A DNA stretch of 64,000 nt. Origin: Sphingomonas horti. GTDB lineage: Bacteria > Pseudomonadota > Alphaproteobacteria > Sphingomonadales > Sphingomonadaceae. Location: the NCBI RefSeq assembly GCF_009753715.1, contig NZ_WQMS01000001.1, forward strand, positions 372,001 to 436,000, in the 5' to 3' direction. The notes below the pieces were generated by a model. That model saw only the letters and a program-made list of their open reading frames with translations. It was not told the DNA's origin and did not search any database. Below are positions 52,769 through 60,871 of the stretch, piece after piece (within the stretch, counting starts at the first letter, position 1; every line of letters starts with the position of its first letter). A program made the translations under genes and the position numbers.

Positions 52769-54636
52769 CAGCCGGGCCGCGGCGCCAGCCGGCAGGCGGC
52801 AAGCCCGAACACGTCGGCGCCATAGGTCGCGGCGAACATGCGCTGGTCGGCAAGCCGCTGCCGGTTCTTGACGCTCTTGGTCACGACCAGTCGCACTTCG
52901 CCCTGGGGGCCGAGGATGATCGTCGCGCCGCCATAGAAATCGAAATCCGGATAGCCGTCGCCGCCTTTCACGGTGCGCTTCTGGCTGACCTCCGCGACCA
53001 GATCGAAGGCGAGCTGCCCGTCCGGCCCGACGCGGCGGACCGAGCGGACCGACTCGACCACCGGCAGGTCCAGCACGTCGCCATTCAGCTCCGGATCGGC
53101 GGGATCGGCGAGGCCGAAACTGTCGAGATTGCCGTCCGCGCAGACCAGCTCTCCGATCAGCCGCGCCTGGCGCTGCAGCTCGCCGGCGCCGGCGGGATGG
53201 CCGGGATCGCCCGAAAAGCGCAGCTTGCCGAAATCGAGCTGGCGCTGCTTCAGCGCCTTGGCCGGCGGTCGCCACAGCAAGGCGTCTTCGGTCAGCGCGG
53301 TCACGCCTTCCGGATAGATGCGCCGCCGCCGGAACGCGTCGATCAGCGCCTCGCGATAAGCGAAGACGTCGTCGGGGACGAGGTCCCGGTCCGCGGTGAC
53401 GAGGGCGCGCAGATACTCGCCGAAGGTGACGTCGATCGGCGGGCAATAGTCGATCGCGCGGATGCACATCGACAGCATCTGGCTCGCCAGTGCCGAGGCG
53501 ACGTGCGACAGCGCGTCGAGCAGATCCGGCGGAACCGCCTCGCCATCGTCCAGCGCCTTGCGCCCGCCGGTCGCCATCCGGATCAGCGGCGCGGACTTGC
53601 GCCGGTAGATGGTCAGGAACGCCTCGATGATCGCGGAGACGAGCACGGTGCCGAGCTGATGCTCGTCGAGCGCCGCATCGTATTTCTGCGCCGCGGCGAG
53701 GTCGATCTGGCGCAGCGACTGCTCCCCCTCGCCCCGCGCCAGCTCGAACACCAGATGCATCAGATCGTTGTCGCGGGACAGGTCGCCGGAGGTGCGGATG
53801 ATGTTGCTGCGGACGACCTCCTGATAAGAAAAGCGCTGGAACAGCGCGACCAGGTCCGCAAACGCTTCGTGGAACGCGGGCACGTCCGGGTTGGTGGTCT
53901 TGTCGAAGCGCACCCGGAGGCCGTCGAGCAGCGCATGCGTCAGCTCGTGCGCGATCACGTCGTGCGACAGGCAGGCGAAGACCAGACCGTTCGGCGGCAG
54001 GTCCCCGGCATGGGCGGGATCGACGCGGTACCAGCCGAACTCCAGCGCATGCCGGCCGCGCACATATTGCGCGTTCGCCCCTTCCATCGCGTGCGGCACC
54101 AGCTTCAGCCGTGTCCCGTCGAACCCCCAGCTGAGCTCCCGGCCCAGCGCGGTGCGGAACACCGCATAGGTGCTCATCGCGACCGCATAAACCATCTGGT
54201 GGTGGAACACCGGATCGGTCGGCGCCGGATCATGGCCGTTGACGATCAGCAGCCGCGGCTCGTCGAGGTCGACATGCTGATAGGGGCCGAGCGGGCCGTC
54301 ATGCGTCGCCACGACTTCGAAATGGGCGCCGGCCGGCCCCGGCTTCAGCGCTTCGTAGGGCACGTTGATCTGCGCCGTCTGCCCTTCCAGGCGGCGCGTG
54401 GACGGATCGATCGTGTAGATCTTGAGCGGCCGATAGACCGGATCGCAGATCGAGCGCTCATAGCGCGCGGCGGTTGCCGTCACCCGGTCGCCGATCCGGA
54501 ATTCGATCGCCCGGGCGGCGCGTGGCGCGGCACGCGCCCGCTCGACCGCCGCCGGCTCGCCGCCGCGGCTCTGTGCGGTGGCCGCGGTCGCGCCGGGCGT
54601 GCTCGGCACGGCAGCCGGATGGCTGGCCTCGTCCAC
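52768..54636 (-). CDS. Thermolysin-like (gluzincin) metalloprotease
   Basis: About 622 residues. The zinc motif HELTH is at residues 230-234 (SHDVIAHELTHALLDGL) and the third ligand E257 is in FHEAFADLVALF, the gluzincin pattern seen in thermolysin. No signal peptide or propeptide is visible; the first 50 residues are disordered and Ala-rich. The C-terminal third (from about 480) is of no recognised family. The GTG at 54636 is the best start after the upstream stop (54642), though GGAGG lies somewhat far away. Its stop overlaps the protease-nuclease gene. Payload or processing enzyme of the adjacent injection system is inferred. Confidence 0.82.
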   Translation of the reverse strand: MDEASHPAAVPSTPGATAATAQSRGGEPAAVERARAAPRAARAIEFRIGDRVTATAARYERSICDPVYRPLKIYTIDPSTRRLEGQTAQINVPYEALKPGPAGAHFEVVATHDGPLGPYQHVDLDEPRLLIVNGHDPAPTDPVFHHQMVYAVAMSTYAVFRTALGRELSWGFDGTRLKLVPHAMEGANAQYVRGRHALEFGWYRVDPAHAGDLPPNGLVFACLSHDVIAHELTHALLDGLRVRFDKTTNPDVPAFHEAFADLVALFQRFSYQEVVRSNIIRTSGDLSRDNDLMHLVFELARGEGEQSLRQIDLAAAQKYDAALDEHQLGTVLVSAIIEAFLTIYRRKSAPLIRMATGGRKALDDGEAVPPDLLDALSHVASALASQMLSMCIRAIDYCPPIDVTFGEYLRALVTADRDLVPDDVFAYREALIDAFRRRRIYPEGVTALTEDALLWRPPAKALKQRQLDFGKLRFSGDPGHPAGAGELQRQARLIGELVCADGNLDSFGLADPADPELNGDVLDLPVVESVRSVRRVGPDGQLAFDLVAEVSQKRTVKGGDGYPDFDFYGGATIILGPQGEVRLVVTKSVKNRQRLADQRMFAATYGADVFGLAACRLAPRPG

Positions 54637-54641
54637 GCCCG

Positions 54642-55466
54642 CTACGCTTCCGCCTCCACCAGCGCCGCCGCGGCGAGAGGAGGGCCATAGACCTGCTGCG
54701 CGCCCTTGCGATCGAGCGCACTGATCTTCAGCTCGTTGCTGCCGACCCCGCCGCAGAAATAGTGCATGACCGAGGTCGGATCGTACATGGTCAGCACCTT
54801 GGTGTCCCACAGCGGCTCGTTCGGGCAGACCGGCGGCGCCTCGTTGCGGATATGCTCGTGGCGGAAGCCGAGCACATGGCCGAGCTCGTGGCGGAGGACG
54901 CCGACCTTGTCGAAGCTCGTCGTGAAATAGCTGGGGTCGATCAGCACGCGACGGCGCTCGACCGGATCGCTGGGAAAGAAGCTCGACGCGATGAACTTGC
55001 CCCCCGCATCGAAGGCGCGCACGACGAACAGCAGCCCTTCCAGCCCCATGCCGGGCCGCGTGTCGAGAACCTGGCGATGCTCGAAATTAACGCCGCAGGT
55101 CTGCTCCCAGGCCTTGGTCGCCTCGTGCATGGAGCTGACGACGAGCTGGTATTGCGCGTCGCTGCCGAACGAGTCCCGCGCGACGCGATAGGTCAGCACC
55201 GCTCCCGGCTTCCAGCGAACGATCTTGCCGTTCTTGGTGCTCGCGATCAGGCCGCGCGGCGCCTCGTCCAGCCGGGTGGCGCCGAAACCGGCTTCGTCGG
55301 CCCGGTTGCGCGCCTCCTGCGTCTTGATCTCCTGCTCGCGCACATCGGCGTAGATGCGCAGCTGATCGAGATCGAGCAGCGTGTCGCCTTCGGCCACGTA
55401 AAGCGTGTTGCCTTCGATCTCGACGGTGTTCAGCTTGCTCTTCAGAAGTGAATAGAGGTCGTCCAT
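54642..55466 (-). CDS. Matrixin-type (M10) zinc metalloprotease
   Basis: A 274-residue protease with the metzincin motif HELGHVLGFRH at residues 193-203 and a Met-turn at M234 (SVMHY). The N-terminal 60 residues are charged and helical. No signal peptide is seen, unusual for matrixins, which are normally secreted with a propeptide. That fits export by a contractile injection system rather than the Sec pathway. AAGGGAG lies 7 bases before the ATG at 55466; an ATG at 55499 is a weaker alternative. Confidence 0.85.
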   Translation of the reverse strand: MDDLYSLLKSKLNTVEIEGNTLYVAEGDTLLDLDQLRIYADVREQEIKTQEARNRADEAGFGATRLDEAPRGLIASTKNGKIVRWKPGAVLTYRVARDSFGSDAQYQLVVSSMHEATKAWEQTCGVNFEHRQVLDTRPGMGLEGLLFVVRAFDAGGKFIASSFFPSDPVERRRVLIDPSYFTTSFDKVGVLRHELGHVLGFRHEHIRNEAPPVCPNEPLWDTKVLTMYDPTSVMHYFCGGVGSNELKISALDRKGAQQVYGPPLAAAALVEAEA

Positions 55467-55488
55467 CCCGGCGCTCCCTTGCTTGTCT

Positions 55489-55761
55489 TCAATCGACATC
55501 GATCGCGACCGTGTCGGAGTCGTCGCTCCGATATTCACCTTGCAGGCGGCGGATCGCCGCCTCGTCCACCAGCCCGCGAGCGCGCGCCCAATCGAGCTTC
55601 ATTTCAGCCTCGTCGAGCAGCCGGTCGCCGCCCGAAATCCACATCCACTGGCCGTCCACCTCCACGCTGTCCTGCGCTGCCAGCCAGTCCGTCACGTCAT
55701 TCCTGCCGAGCCGCTCAGCCAGCTGCGGCAGCTTTTCCAGCACGAACCGCGCGAAGCTCAC
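55489..55761 (-). CDS. Small acidic protein of the hydrolase operon
   Basis: A 90-residue protein starting at the GTG at 55761, which overlaps the stop of the amidase gene (GTGA). It begins SFARFVLEKLPQLAERLGRNDVTDW and ends in a strongly acidic tail (SDDSDTVAIDVD). No family recognised. Its position between an amidase and a matrixin, and its size and acidity, fit an immunity, chaperone or adaptor protein. That is inference only. Confidence 0.7.
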   Translation of the reverse strand: MSFARFVLEKLPQLAERLGRNDVTDWLAAQDSVEVDGQWMWISGGDRLLDEAEMKLDWARARGLVDEAAIRRLQGEYRSDDSDTVAIDVD

Positions 55762-56576
55762 CTGCGCGAAAGGCTCCGGATCAGCAGGAAGCTTCCGGCG
55801 AAGAACAGGCCGGCGATCAGCACCGCCACTTCCGGGCTCGCATAGCTGCCAAAGGACGGCATCCGGCCGCGTCGGCCCTCGCTCCGCGGCGGCTGATCCA
55901 CATCCTCCTCCTCGCCCACGTCGGCGTGATCGGGAATGGCGATGTCCTCGAACTCGATCGGCACTTCTTCCGGAAGGCTTTCGCGCAGTGCCTCGATTTC
56001 CGGGTCCTGCAGCGCGCCGGCATTGTCGGGGTCGTAGCGCATCACGAACACGGCTTCTTCGGCGGTGTAGGCTGGGTCCCAATGGATGTTCTCTGGCACG
56101 TGGCAATGGCCGTAATGGCCGCCGCGGCTGACCCATATCTGCGGGCTGCGGTTGTGGCCGCCTGGGTCTTGGCCGTTGACTGCGGGCTTCGGCGGCCCGC
56201 TCGGCCACTCCGAAGGAATCTCGTGCGTCTTTTCCAGCCAGCGGCAGAGCCGCGCCACATTCTCCAGCGTCGGCCGCGCCTTGGGCCGCCCCGCCGTGCC
56301 GACGACCTCGATCTGGATCGCCGACAGCCGGTTGGTCTCGACGCCGCCGGTCAGGTTGCGCAAAGCGCGAGCGGAAAGGCCGGTATCGATGTGCTGGTAG
56401 ATCGTCGTCTGGTCGACGGTGAAGTGCGGGTCGGACCGGTGGGCGCGGAAGGCGGCGATCGCGCCGGCGGCGCTGTTTCCCTCGGTCGTGTGGTGGACGA
56501 TGCGGAACGGGCCGCCCACGAACGAGCCGACCGGCCCTGAGATCGGCGACCATTTGGCGAACGGGCAACGGGCCAT
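55758..56576 (-). CDS. N-acetylmuramoyl-L-alanine amidase-fold protein with C-terminal membrane anchor
   Basis: A 272-residue protein. The amidase_2/PGRP zinc site is visible: VHHTTEGNSAAGAI near residue 28 and GHCHVPENIHWDPAYT near 155, a close match to the HxDVPxNxHWDP block of this fold. An acidic linker follows, then a C-terminal hydrophobic segment (VAVLIAGLFFAGSFLLIR). There is no N-terminal signal. It would cleave the lactyl-amide bond of peptidoglycan. AAGGAG lies 7 bases before the ATG at 56576. It may help the injection system cross the wall or be a delivered toxin. Confidence 0.85.
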   Translation of the reverse strand: MARCPFAKWSPISGPVGSFVGGPFRIVHHTTEGNSAAGAIAAFRAHRSDPHFTVDQTTIYQHIDTGLSARALRNLTGGVETNRLSAIQIEVVGTAGRPKARPTLENVARLCRWLEKTHEIPSEWPSGPPKPAVNGQDPGGHNRSPQIWVSRGGHYGHCHVPENIHWDPAYTAEEAVFVMRYDPDNAGALQDPEIEALRESLPEEVPIEFEDIAIPDHADVGEEEDVDQPPRSEGRRGRMPSFGSYASPEVAVLIAGLFFAGSFLLIRSLSRR

Positions 56577-56580
56577 CGGC

Positions 56581-57720
56581 TCACTCCTTGGCAGCGATGT
56601 TGGTCGGGCGCGGCCGCGCGCCGCTGTCGCGGAAGCGGCGATGCGGGCTCGCGAAATAAACGGTGTCGCTGGCAAGCGTCGCGCGCTGGTCGGGCGCCAG
56701 CAGGAAGAAGGTGACGGCAGCGCCGCCATTATAGGTCAGGCCGTCGCTGCCGGTCAGGAAGTTGAACAGCCATTTCCGCGCGCGGTAGCTGCCGCCGGTC
56801 ACGGTCAGCTGCGCGAACAGCACGGCATGCGTGTCGCCGGCGGCCAGTGCGACTCCGTCGGCCAGCATCAGCTGCTGGGCAAGTGCCGCCGCCGCGGCCG
56901 GGGAGCCGCCGCCCCGGTCGGGGTCGATCGCGAACACCGCGCCGACGATCGCATCGACGGCCTGCGCGGCCGCCGTGACCTGCGGATCCGCCGAGCCGCC
57001 GGCTTCCGCCGCGCGGCATCGGGCCTGGAGCGTCAGCGCGCGCGCGATCAGCCCTTCGCCGTCCGGCGCCGGTAGCGAATAGGCCGGCAGCCGCACCGCG
57101 ATCCCGCCGCGCGCGAGATGCTTGGCGAGCGCGGCATCCAGCACGGGCTGGCGAACCGTGTCCTTGCGCCCGCTGTAGCGCGTCGTCACGCCGAACACGG
57201 TCAGTGCGGAGGCAGCGCCTTGTGCCGCGCGCTTCAGCCCCTGCACCGCGATCGTCGCGGCGGGGAGCGCGAATGCGGCCGCATCGGCATCGGTCGTGGC
57301 CGGCGCCTGGGCGGCAACCGCCAGTACCGCCTCGATCGCGTCGAGTTCATGCATCAGCGAGGCGCGGAGCCGCATCGCCGCGAGCAGGTCGGGGCTTGCG
57401 AGCACGACGCCCTGGACGGCGGAGGCCTTGCCGATGGCGGCCGCGATCGTCGCCGCCACGTCCTCCGCGATCGCATCGACTGCAGCGATCGAGAGCAGCG
57501 CGACTTCGAGATTGAGGGTCGCGGTCCCGCTGGTCGTCCCGACGTCGTTCGAGCCATAGTCGCCCGGGTCGTAATCATCGCCCATGCCGCTATCGATGGT
57601 CGCGGGCGCTTCGCCCTCGCCGCCCTCGCCCGGGACGACGTCCTGATAGTCCTCGAGCGCGCTGCTGGCGGAGGACGCTGAGGACGTCCGGCGTGCGCGG
57701 GCGAGCCGGGGCAGCTTCAC
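56581..57720 (-). CDS. Unknown alanine-rich helical protein of the hydrolase operon
   Basis: A 379-residue protein of no recognised family. The N-terminus is low-complexity and Ser/Asp/Gly-rich (residues about 8-55). A long Ala-rich helical region follows (VALLSIAAVDAIAEDVAATIAAAIGKASA, then HELDAIEAVLAVAAQ). The C-terminus is beta-like (RKWLFNFLTGSDGLTYNGGAAVTFFLLAPDQRATL as markers). The GTG at 57720 overlaps the upstream stop (GTGA). No signal peptide. Confidence 0.72.
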   Translation of the reverse strand: MKLPRLARARRTSSASSASSALEDYQDVVPGEGGEGEAPATIDSGMGDDYDPGDYGSNDVGTTSGTATLNLEVALLSIAAVDAIAEDVAATIAAAIGKASAVQGVVLASPDLLAAMRLRASLMHELDAIEAVLAVAAQAPATTDADAAAFALPAATIAVQGLKRAAQGAASALTVFGVTTRYSGRKDTVRQPVLDAALAKHLARGGIAVRLPAYSLPAPDGEGLIARALTLQARCRAAEAGGSADPQVTAAAQAVDAIVGAVFAIDPDRGGGSPAAAAALAQQLMLADGVALAAGDTHAVLFAQLTVTGGSYRARKWLFNFLTGSDGLTYNGGAAVTFFLLAPDQRATLASDTVYFASPHRRFRDSGARPRPTNIAAKE

Positions 57721-58781
57721 TTGGCGCCCCCGGTCAGCGACTTCCACACCCAGCCGGCCAGCGCCGCGTAGAACAGGGCGAGCAGGGCCGCGACGAGCTT
57801 GTTGCTGGTTATCTTCGTCATCAGTCCGGCCACCACCGGCTTGCCATCCTTGATCACGAAGCCGCTGCCGGAGACCTTCACCGCCAATTGCGACGGCGCG
57901 ACCTGCAGGTCCTCGACCGCGAGCTTGTTGTCGCCGCCGCAGTCGGAGCGCCGCGGCGCAAGGCGCGTCAGCAGGAAATGTCCTGCCGCCGCCCCGCAGG
58001 CACCCTGTTCGACTCGGGCGAGGCCGGTGCCGGCCGGGTCGGCGCGGCGCGGGCCGATCTCGAACCGGTCGATCGGAAGGTCCGACGCGAGCTCGTCGGC
58101 AGAGGCCGGGAGCCCGAGCCGGAACGAAGCGTCGCGCATCGCCGCTTCGCTGGGGAATGTCAGGTACACGGATTCGCCGGGCGGAACCTCGAAGCGCACC
58201 GGCATCATCGTCGCGATCGGCTGCGGCACGGCCCTGTCAGCGATCTTGAGGCCGATCGGCGGCACCGACAGGCTGTCGCCCGCAGGCGCCGACACCGTGA
58301 TCGTAAGCGCGGTCTGAATCGGGGTCAGTCTGAGCTGCGGGATGTTCGCGTTGCCCGTCGCGACCAGCGAGAGCCCGGCTTCGGGGCTGGCGCGCAGATT
58401 CTCCACGGTCAGGTTGATCTTGCCGGACGGGTCGGTTCGCCCCAGCCATGACAGCGCGACGCCCTTGGCCGCCGGGCGCGCAACGCCGGCCTGATCGAGC
58501 GCCGCCAGGGTGTCCTCCGACAGCCGCACGGCCGACGCACGAACGTCGAGCCCCGCGCCGGGGGCACCGTTGAACTCGAAAATCTGGGCTCGCGGCGGCC
58601 CATAGACGATCAGCTCGCTGGACCGCCCCGCGGTCCACGCCTTGGTCTCATCGAGCGCCGACGCTGCCGGAATGTTGTCGATGAAATAGAGCAGCAGCGC
58701 CGCGAGCAGGAACGCCGCGACCGCGACCAGCTTGCGGCCGAGCGGGGTCAAGGGCGGCCGCAACGCGGCAACGGCAACCAT
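57717..58781 (-). CDS. Unknown protein with N- and C-terminal membrane segments
   Basis: A 354-residue protein of no recognised family. It has a membrane helix near the N-terminus (LVAVAAFLLAALLLYFI, about 17-34) and another near the C-terminus (VAALLALFYAALAGWVW). The middle of about 280 residues is a Pro/Val-rich beta domain with a pair of cysteines (EQGACGAAAG and RRSDCGGDN). The middle is probably periplasmic. ATG at 58781 and GTG at 58784 both overlap the upstream stop (TGATG). Confidence 0.72.
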   Translation of the reverse strand: MVAVAALRPPLTPLGRKLVAVAAFLLAALLLYFIDNIPAASALDETKAWTAGRSSELIVYGPPRAQIFEFNGAPGAGLDVRASAVRLSEDTLAALDQAGVARPAAKGVALSWLGRTDPSGKINLTVENLRASPEAGLSLVATGNANIPQLRLTPIQTALTITVSAPAGDSLSVPPIGLKIADRAVPQPIATMMPVRFEVPPGESVYLTFPSEAAMRDASFRLGLPASADELASDLPIDRFEIGPRRADPAGTGLARVEQGACGAAAGHFLLTRLAPRRSDCGGDNKLAVEDLQVAPSQLAVKVSGSGFVIKDGKPVVAGLMTKITSNKLVAALLALFYAALAGWVWKSLTGGAK

Positions 58782-59851
58782 CACTGGCTCACCCGGACGA
58801 GATTGGGCGCGATCGCCCCGACCCAGCTGCGGTCGTCGGACGTGAACCAGGCGCGGACCTGGAACCGGTGCAGCCCCAGCGAGGCGGCCCGGCTCTGCTG
58901 GTCGCGCCCATCCCAGACGCCGCCATGCGGGCCGACGCTAACATTATCGTCCTCGGTCGACATCACGCGCTCCAGCTGGATGCGCTGGTTGTCGGCGGCC
59001 ATGAACTTCAGCACTTCCGCCCGCGTCCGGTTGAACGGCGACTTGGCCGAAAAGGCGAACCGGGCATTGGTGCCGGCGGTGACGGTGCCCGGCAGCATGG
59101 ACAGCTGCTCGATCGCGACCGAGCCGACCGCGCGCGGGCCGCCCCCGATGCCGTAGATATCGACGGGGGCGGGTTGCCCGGCCCGATCGGTCCCGTCGCG
59201 ATATACCGAGCGGAGCACATAGGTGGCGGGAACCGCCTTCTTCGCCGGACCTTCGGCGGGCAACCCCAGCTTCACCAAGTGGCGCCCTTCCAGCCCGTTG
59301 GTATCGACGGTCAGCGAAACGGTCCGCTTGGGGAAGATCACGTCGAGCGTCGTCAGCGTATATGGCTCGGGCCTGAAGTCGAGCACGACCGGCCAGCCAT
59401 TGCGGGCAAAGCCCCGCACCGAGAAGGTCCCGACCGGATAGGTCATCGGCATTTGCGGCCCATCGCGCAGCAGCGTTTTGGCTTCGGGCGAGTTGCGGCC
59501 ACCGGAATTGCTTCCGCCGAACAGAGTTCCGATCAGGATCCCGGCCACCGCCACGCCGACCACGGCCGCGGCTGGATCGATGCCGTCATGGTCGTCGCGA
59601 TCGTCCCGCGGCGGCGGGCAGCGGCGCTGATAGCTGCCGTCCGGGCACGGGGCGCGCCGGGCCTGTGGCAGCGCCGGGCATTCCAGCCGGCGCGTGCCGT
59701 CCGGACAATCGAGCAAGCGGCCCCGTGCGGGATCCTGATAGATTGCGCGCGACGGGGGTGCCTGCACCGCGGCATCGGCACTGGCAGAGGCGAGCGAGAC
59801 GGAGATCACCGCCGCCACCATCGATCGTCCGGCTGCATAGACGTGCTTCAC
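58781..59851 (-). CDS. Unknown secreted protein with Cys-rich and glycine-zipper segments
   Basis: A 356-residue exported protein; first gene of the leftward operon. A signal peptide (about 1-28, ending SADAAV) is followed by a short Cys/Pro/Arg-rich region with spaced DCPDGTRRLECP and PCPDGSYQRRCP repeats. A glycine-zipper helix (AAVVGVAVAGILIGTLFGG) and a beta-rich C-terminal domain of about 220 residues follow. No family recognised. It is the most upstream gene facing the divergent injection-system promoter region. Confidence 0.75.
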   Translation of the reverse strand: MKHVYAAGRSMVAAVISVSLASASADAAVQAPPSRAIYQDPARGRLLDCPDGTRRLECPALPQARRAPCPDGSYQRRCPPPRDDRDDHDGIDPAAAVVGVAVAGILIGTLFGGSNSGGRNSPEAKTLLRDGPQMPMTYPVGTFSVRGFARNGWPVVLDFRPEPYTLTTLDVIFPKRTVSLTVDTNGLEGRHLVKLGLPAEGPAKKAVPATYVLRSVYRDGTDRAGQPAPVDIYGIGGGPRAVGSVAIEQLSMLPGTVTAGTNARFAFSAKSPFNRTRAEVLKFMAADNQRIQLERVMSTEDDNVSVGPHGGVWDGRDQQSRAASLGLHRFQVRAWFTSDDRSWVGAIAPNLVRVSQ

Positions 59852-60190
59852 GGCGTTTGCCCCGCCACGACTCGTTCACGAGTCCACTAGACTAACATGG
59901 AATCCAGGGCCGGTGCAGCGGCAATTGAAATCGCCGCTTGCCAGTCGATTTCATGAAAAGGCTAAATGAACCAGCTACCTCCTTTAGAGCCCAGAGAAGA
60001 CGAGTCTGTGATTTTGGTCACTCGCAAGGCGGGATTTGATCGGTTATGGTTCGCCTCAACAGGCGAGTCGCCCGGCGTTTTGCAGGCAATTGCTTTGTGT
60101 TGCTTGCGAACAGAGGTGCGATCGTGCCCGCTCGACCGGAGCAGGGCCCACAGCCTGGGGGTCGCTGCGTGAGAGTGGGGGAGGCTCGCA
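59852..60190. other. 339-base divergent control region of the injection-system locus
   Basis: Separates the leftward hydrolase operon from the rightward structural genes and is lower in GC than either side, notably at 59885-60120. A GGGGGAGG sits just upstream of the ATG at 60191. A 68-codon frame (59966-60172, beginning MNQLPPLEPRE) lies here without a good ribosome-binding site and is not called. No obvious -35/-10 pair was identified. Confidence 0.5.
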
Positions 60191-60868
60191 ATGAGCAAGA
60201 GCCGCGACGCAGACGACGTGACGCGCGAGCTGGTCGATCGGGTGAAGGAGCGCTGTCCGGGCATTTCGGCGGCGGCGCTGGGACTTGCCGATCCGGGTCC
60301 GGACAAGGGCATCGGCATCCGCCTGGTCCAGGTTGTGCCGCGAATGGAGCCGCGTGCCCGCGACCGGCTGATCCGCACTCTCGCGCTGGACTATCTGGTC
60401 AGCGTCCGCGCCGACGACCCGCTTGCCGAGCACCGGCTCGTCGCCGACCTCGCCTTCGCGATCATGGACGCGCCGGATTACGAGCTGGTTGCCGGCGAGA
60501 GCGCGGCGCAGGCGTGCGCGGCGGCCGGCCTGCCTCCCGCGGCCGGGCTGGTCGTGCGCGGCCATGCCTGCCGGATCGACGCCGTCGCGCAGGCGCCGCT
60601 GGTGCGCGAGCCGGCGATCACCCGCACCGTCCCGCTCGGCCTTGTCGATGGCGTCGTGCTCGGCCCGGGCGACGTGCCCGTTCCCGGCGCGGTCGTGATC
60701 CTGGGAGACGGCGACCGCTCGGCCGTGACCGGGCCGGACGGCCGCTTCCGCTTCGCCTCGCCCGCCGGCGCTCCCGTCCGCGTCGCCGCCCGCGCGCACG
60801 GCCGGGCGAATTCCACTGCCGCGACTGCCGGCGAACCTGCGGTCATCACGCTGCCATTGGAGGCCTGA
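60191..60868 (+). CDS. Pvc16-like (DUF4255) tail-cap protein with carboxypeptidase-regulatory-like domain
   Basis: A 225-residue protein. Residues 1 to about 140 resemble the DUF4255/Pvc16 N-terminal domain found at the start of contractile injection clusters (RLVQVVPRMEPRARDR, LALDYLVSVRADDPLAEHRLVADLAFAIMDAPDYEL as markers). Residues about 150-215 are a carboxypeptidase-regulatory-like beta-sandwich (VDGVVLGPGDVPVPGAVVIL, GPDGRFRFASPAG). Pvc16 homologues cap the tail tube and sheath end. GGGGGAGG precedes the ATG. The sheath gene follows after 3 bases. Confidence 0.8.
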   Translation: MSKSRDADDVTRELVDRVKERCPGISAAALGLADPGPDKGIGIRLVQVVPRMEPRARDRLIRTLALDYLVSVRADDPLAEHRLVADLAFAIMDAPDYELVAGESAAQACAAAGLPPAAGLVVRGHACRIDAVAQAPLVREPAITRTVPLGLVDGVVLGPGDVPVPGAVVILGDGDRSAVTGPDGRFRFASPAGAPVRVAARAHGRANSTAATAGEPAVITLPLEA

Positions 60869-60871
60869 CCC

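Noticed and set aside
50648-53467. Extended start that would lengthen the protease-nuclease by over 230 residues
   Set aside because: The extra sequence is out-of-frame metalloprotease coding; an ATG overlapping the previous stop at 52768 gives a normal N-terminus.
59966-60172. 68-residue frame as a confident gene
   Set aside because: No good ribosome-binding site, no family, and the second half has Cys/Arg-rich composition typical of non-coding frames; recorded as a finding instead.
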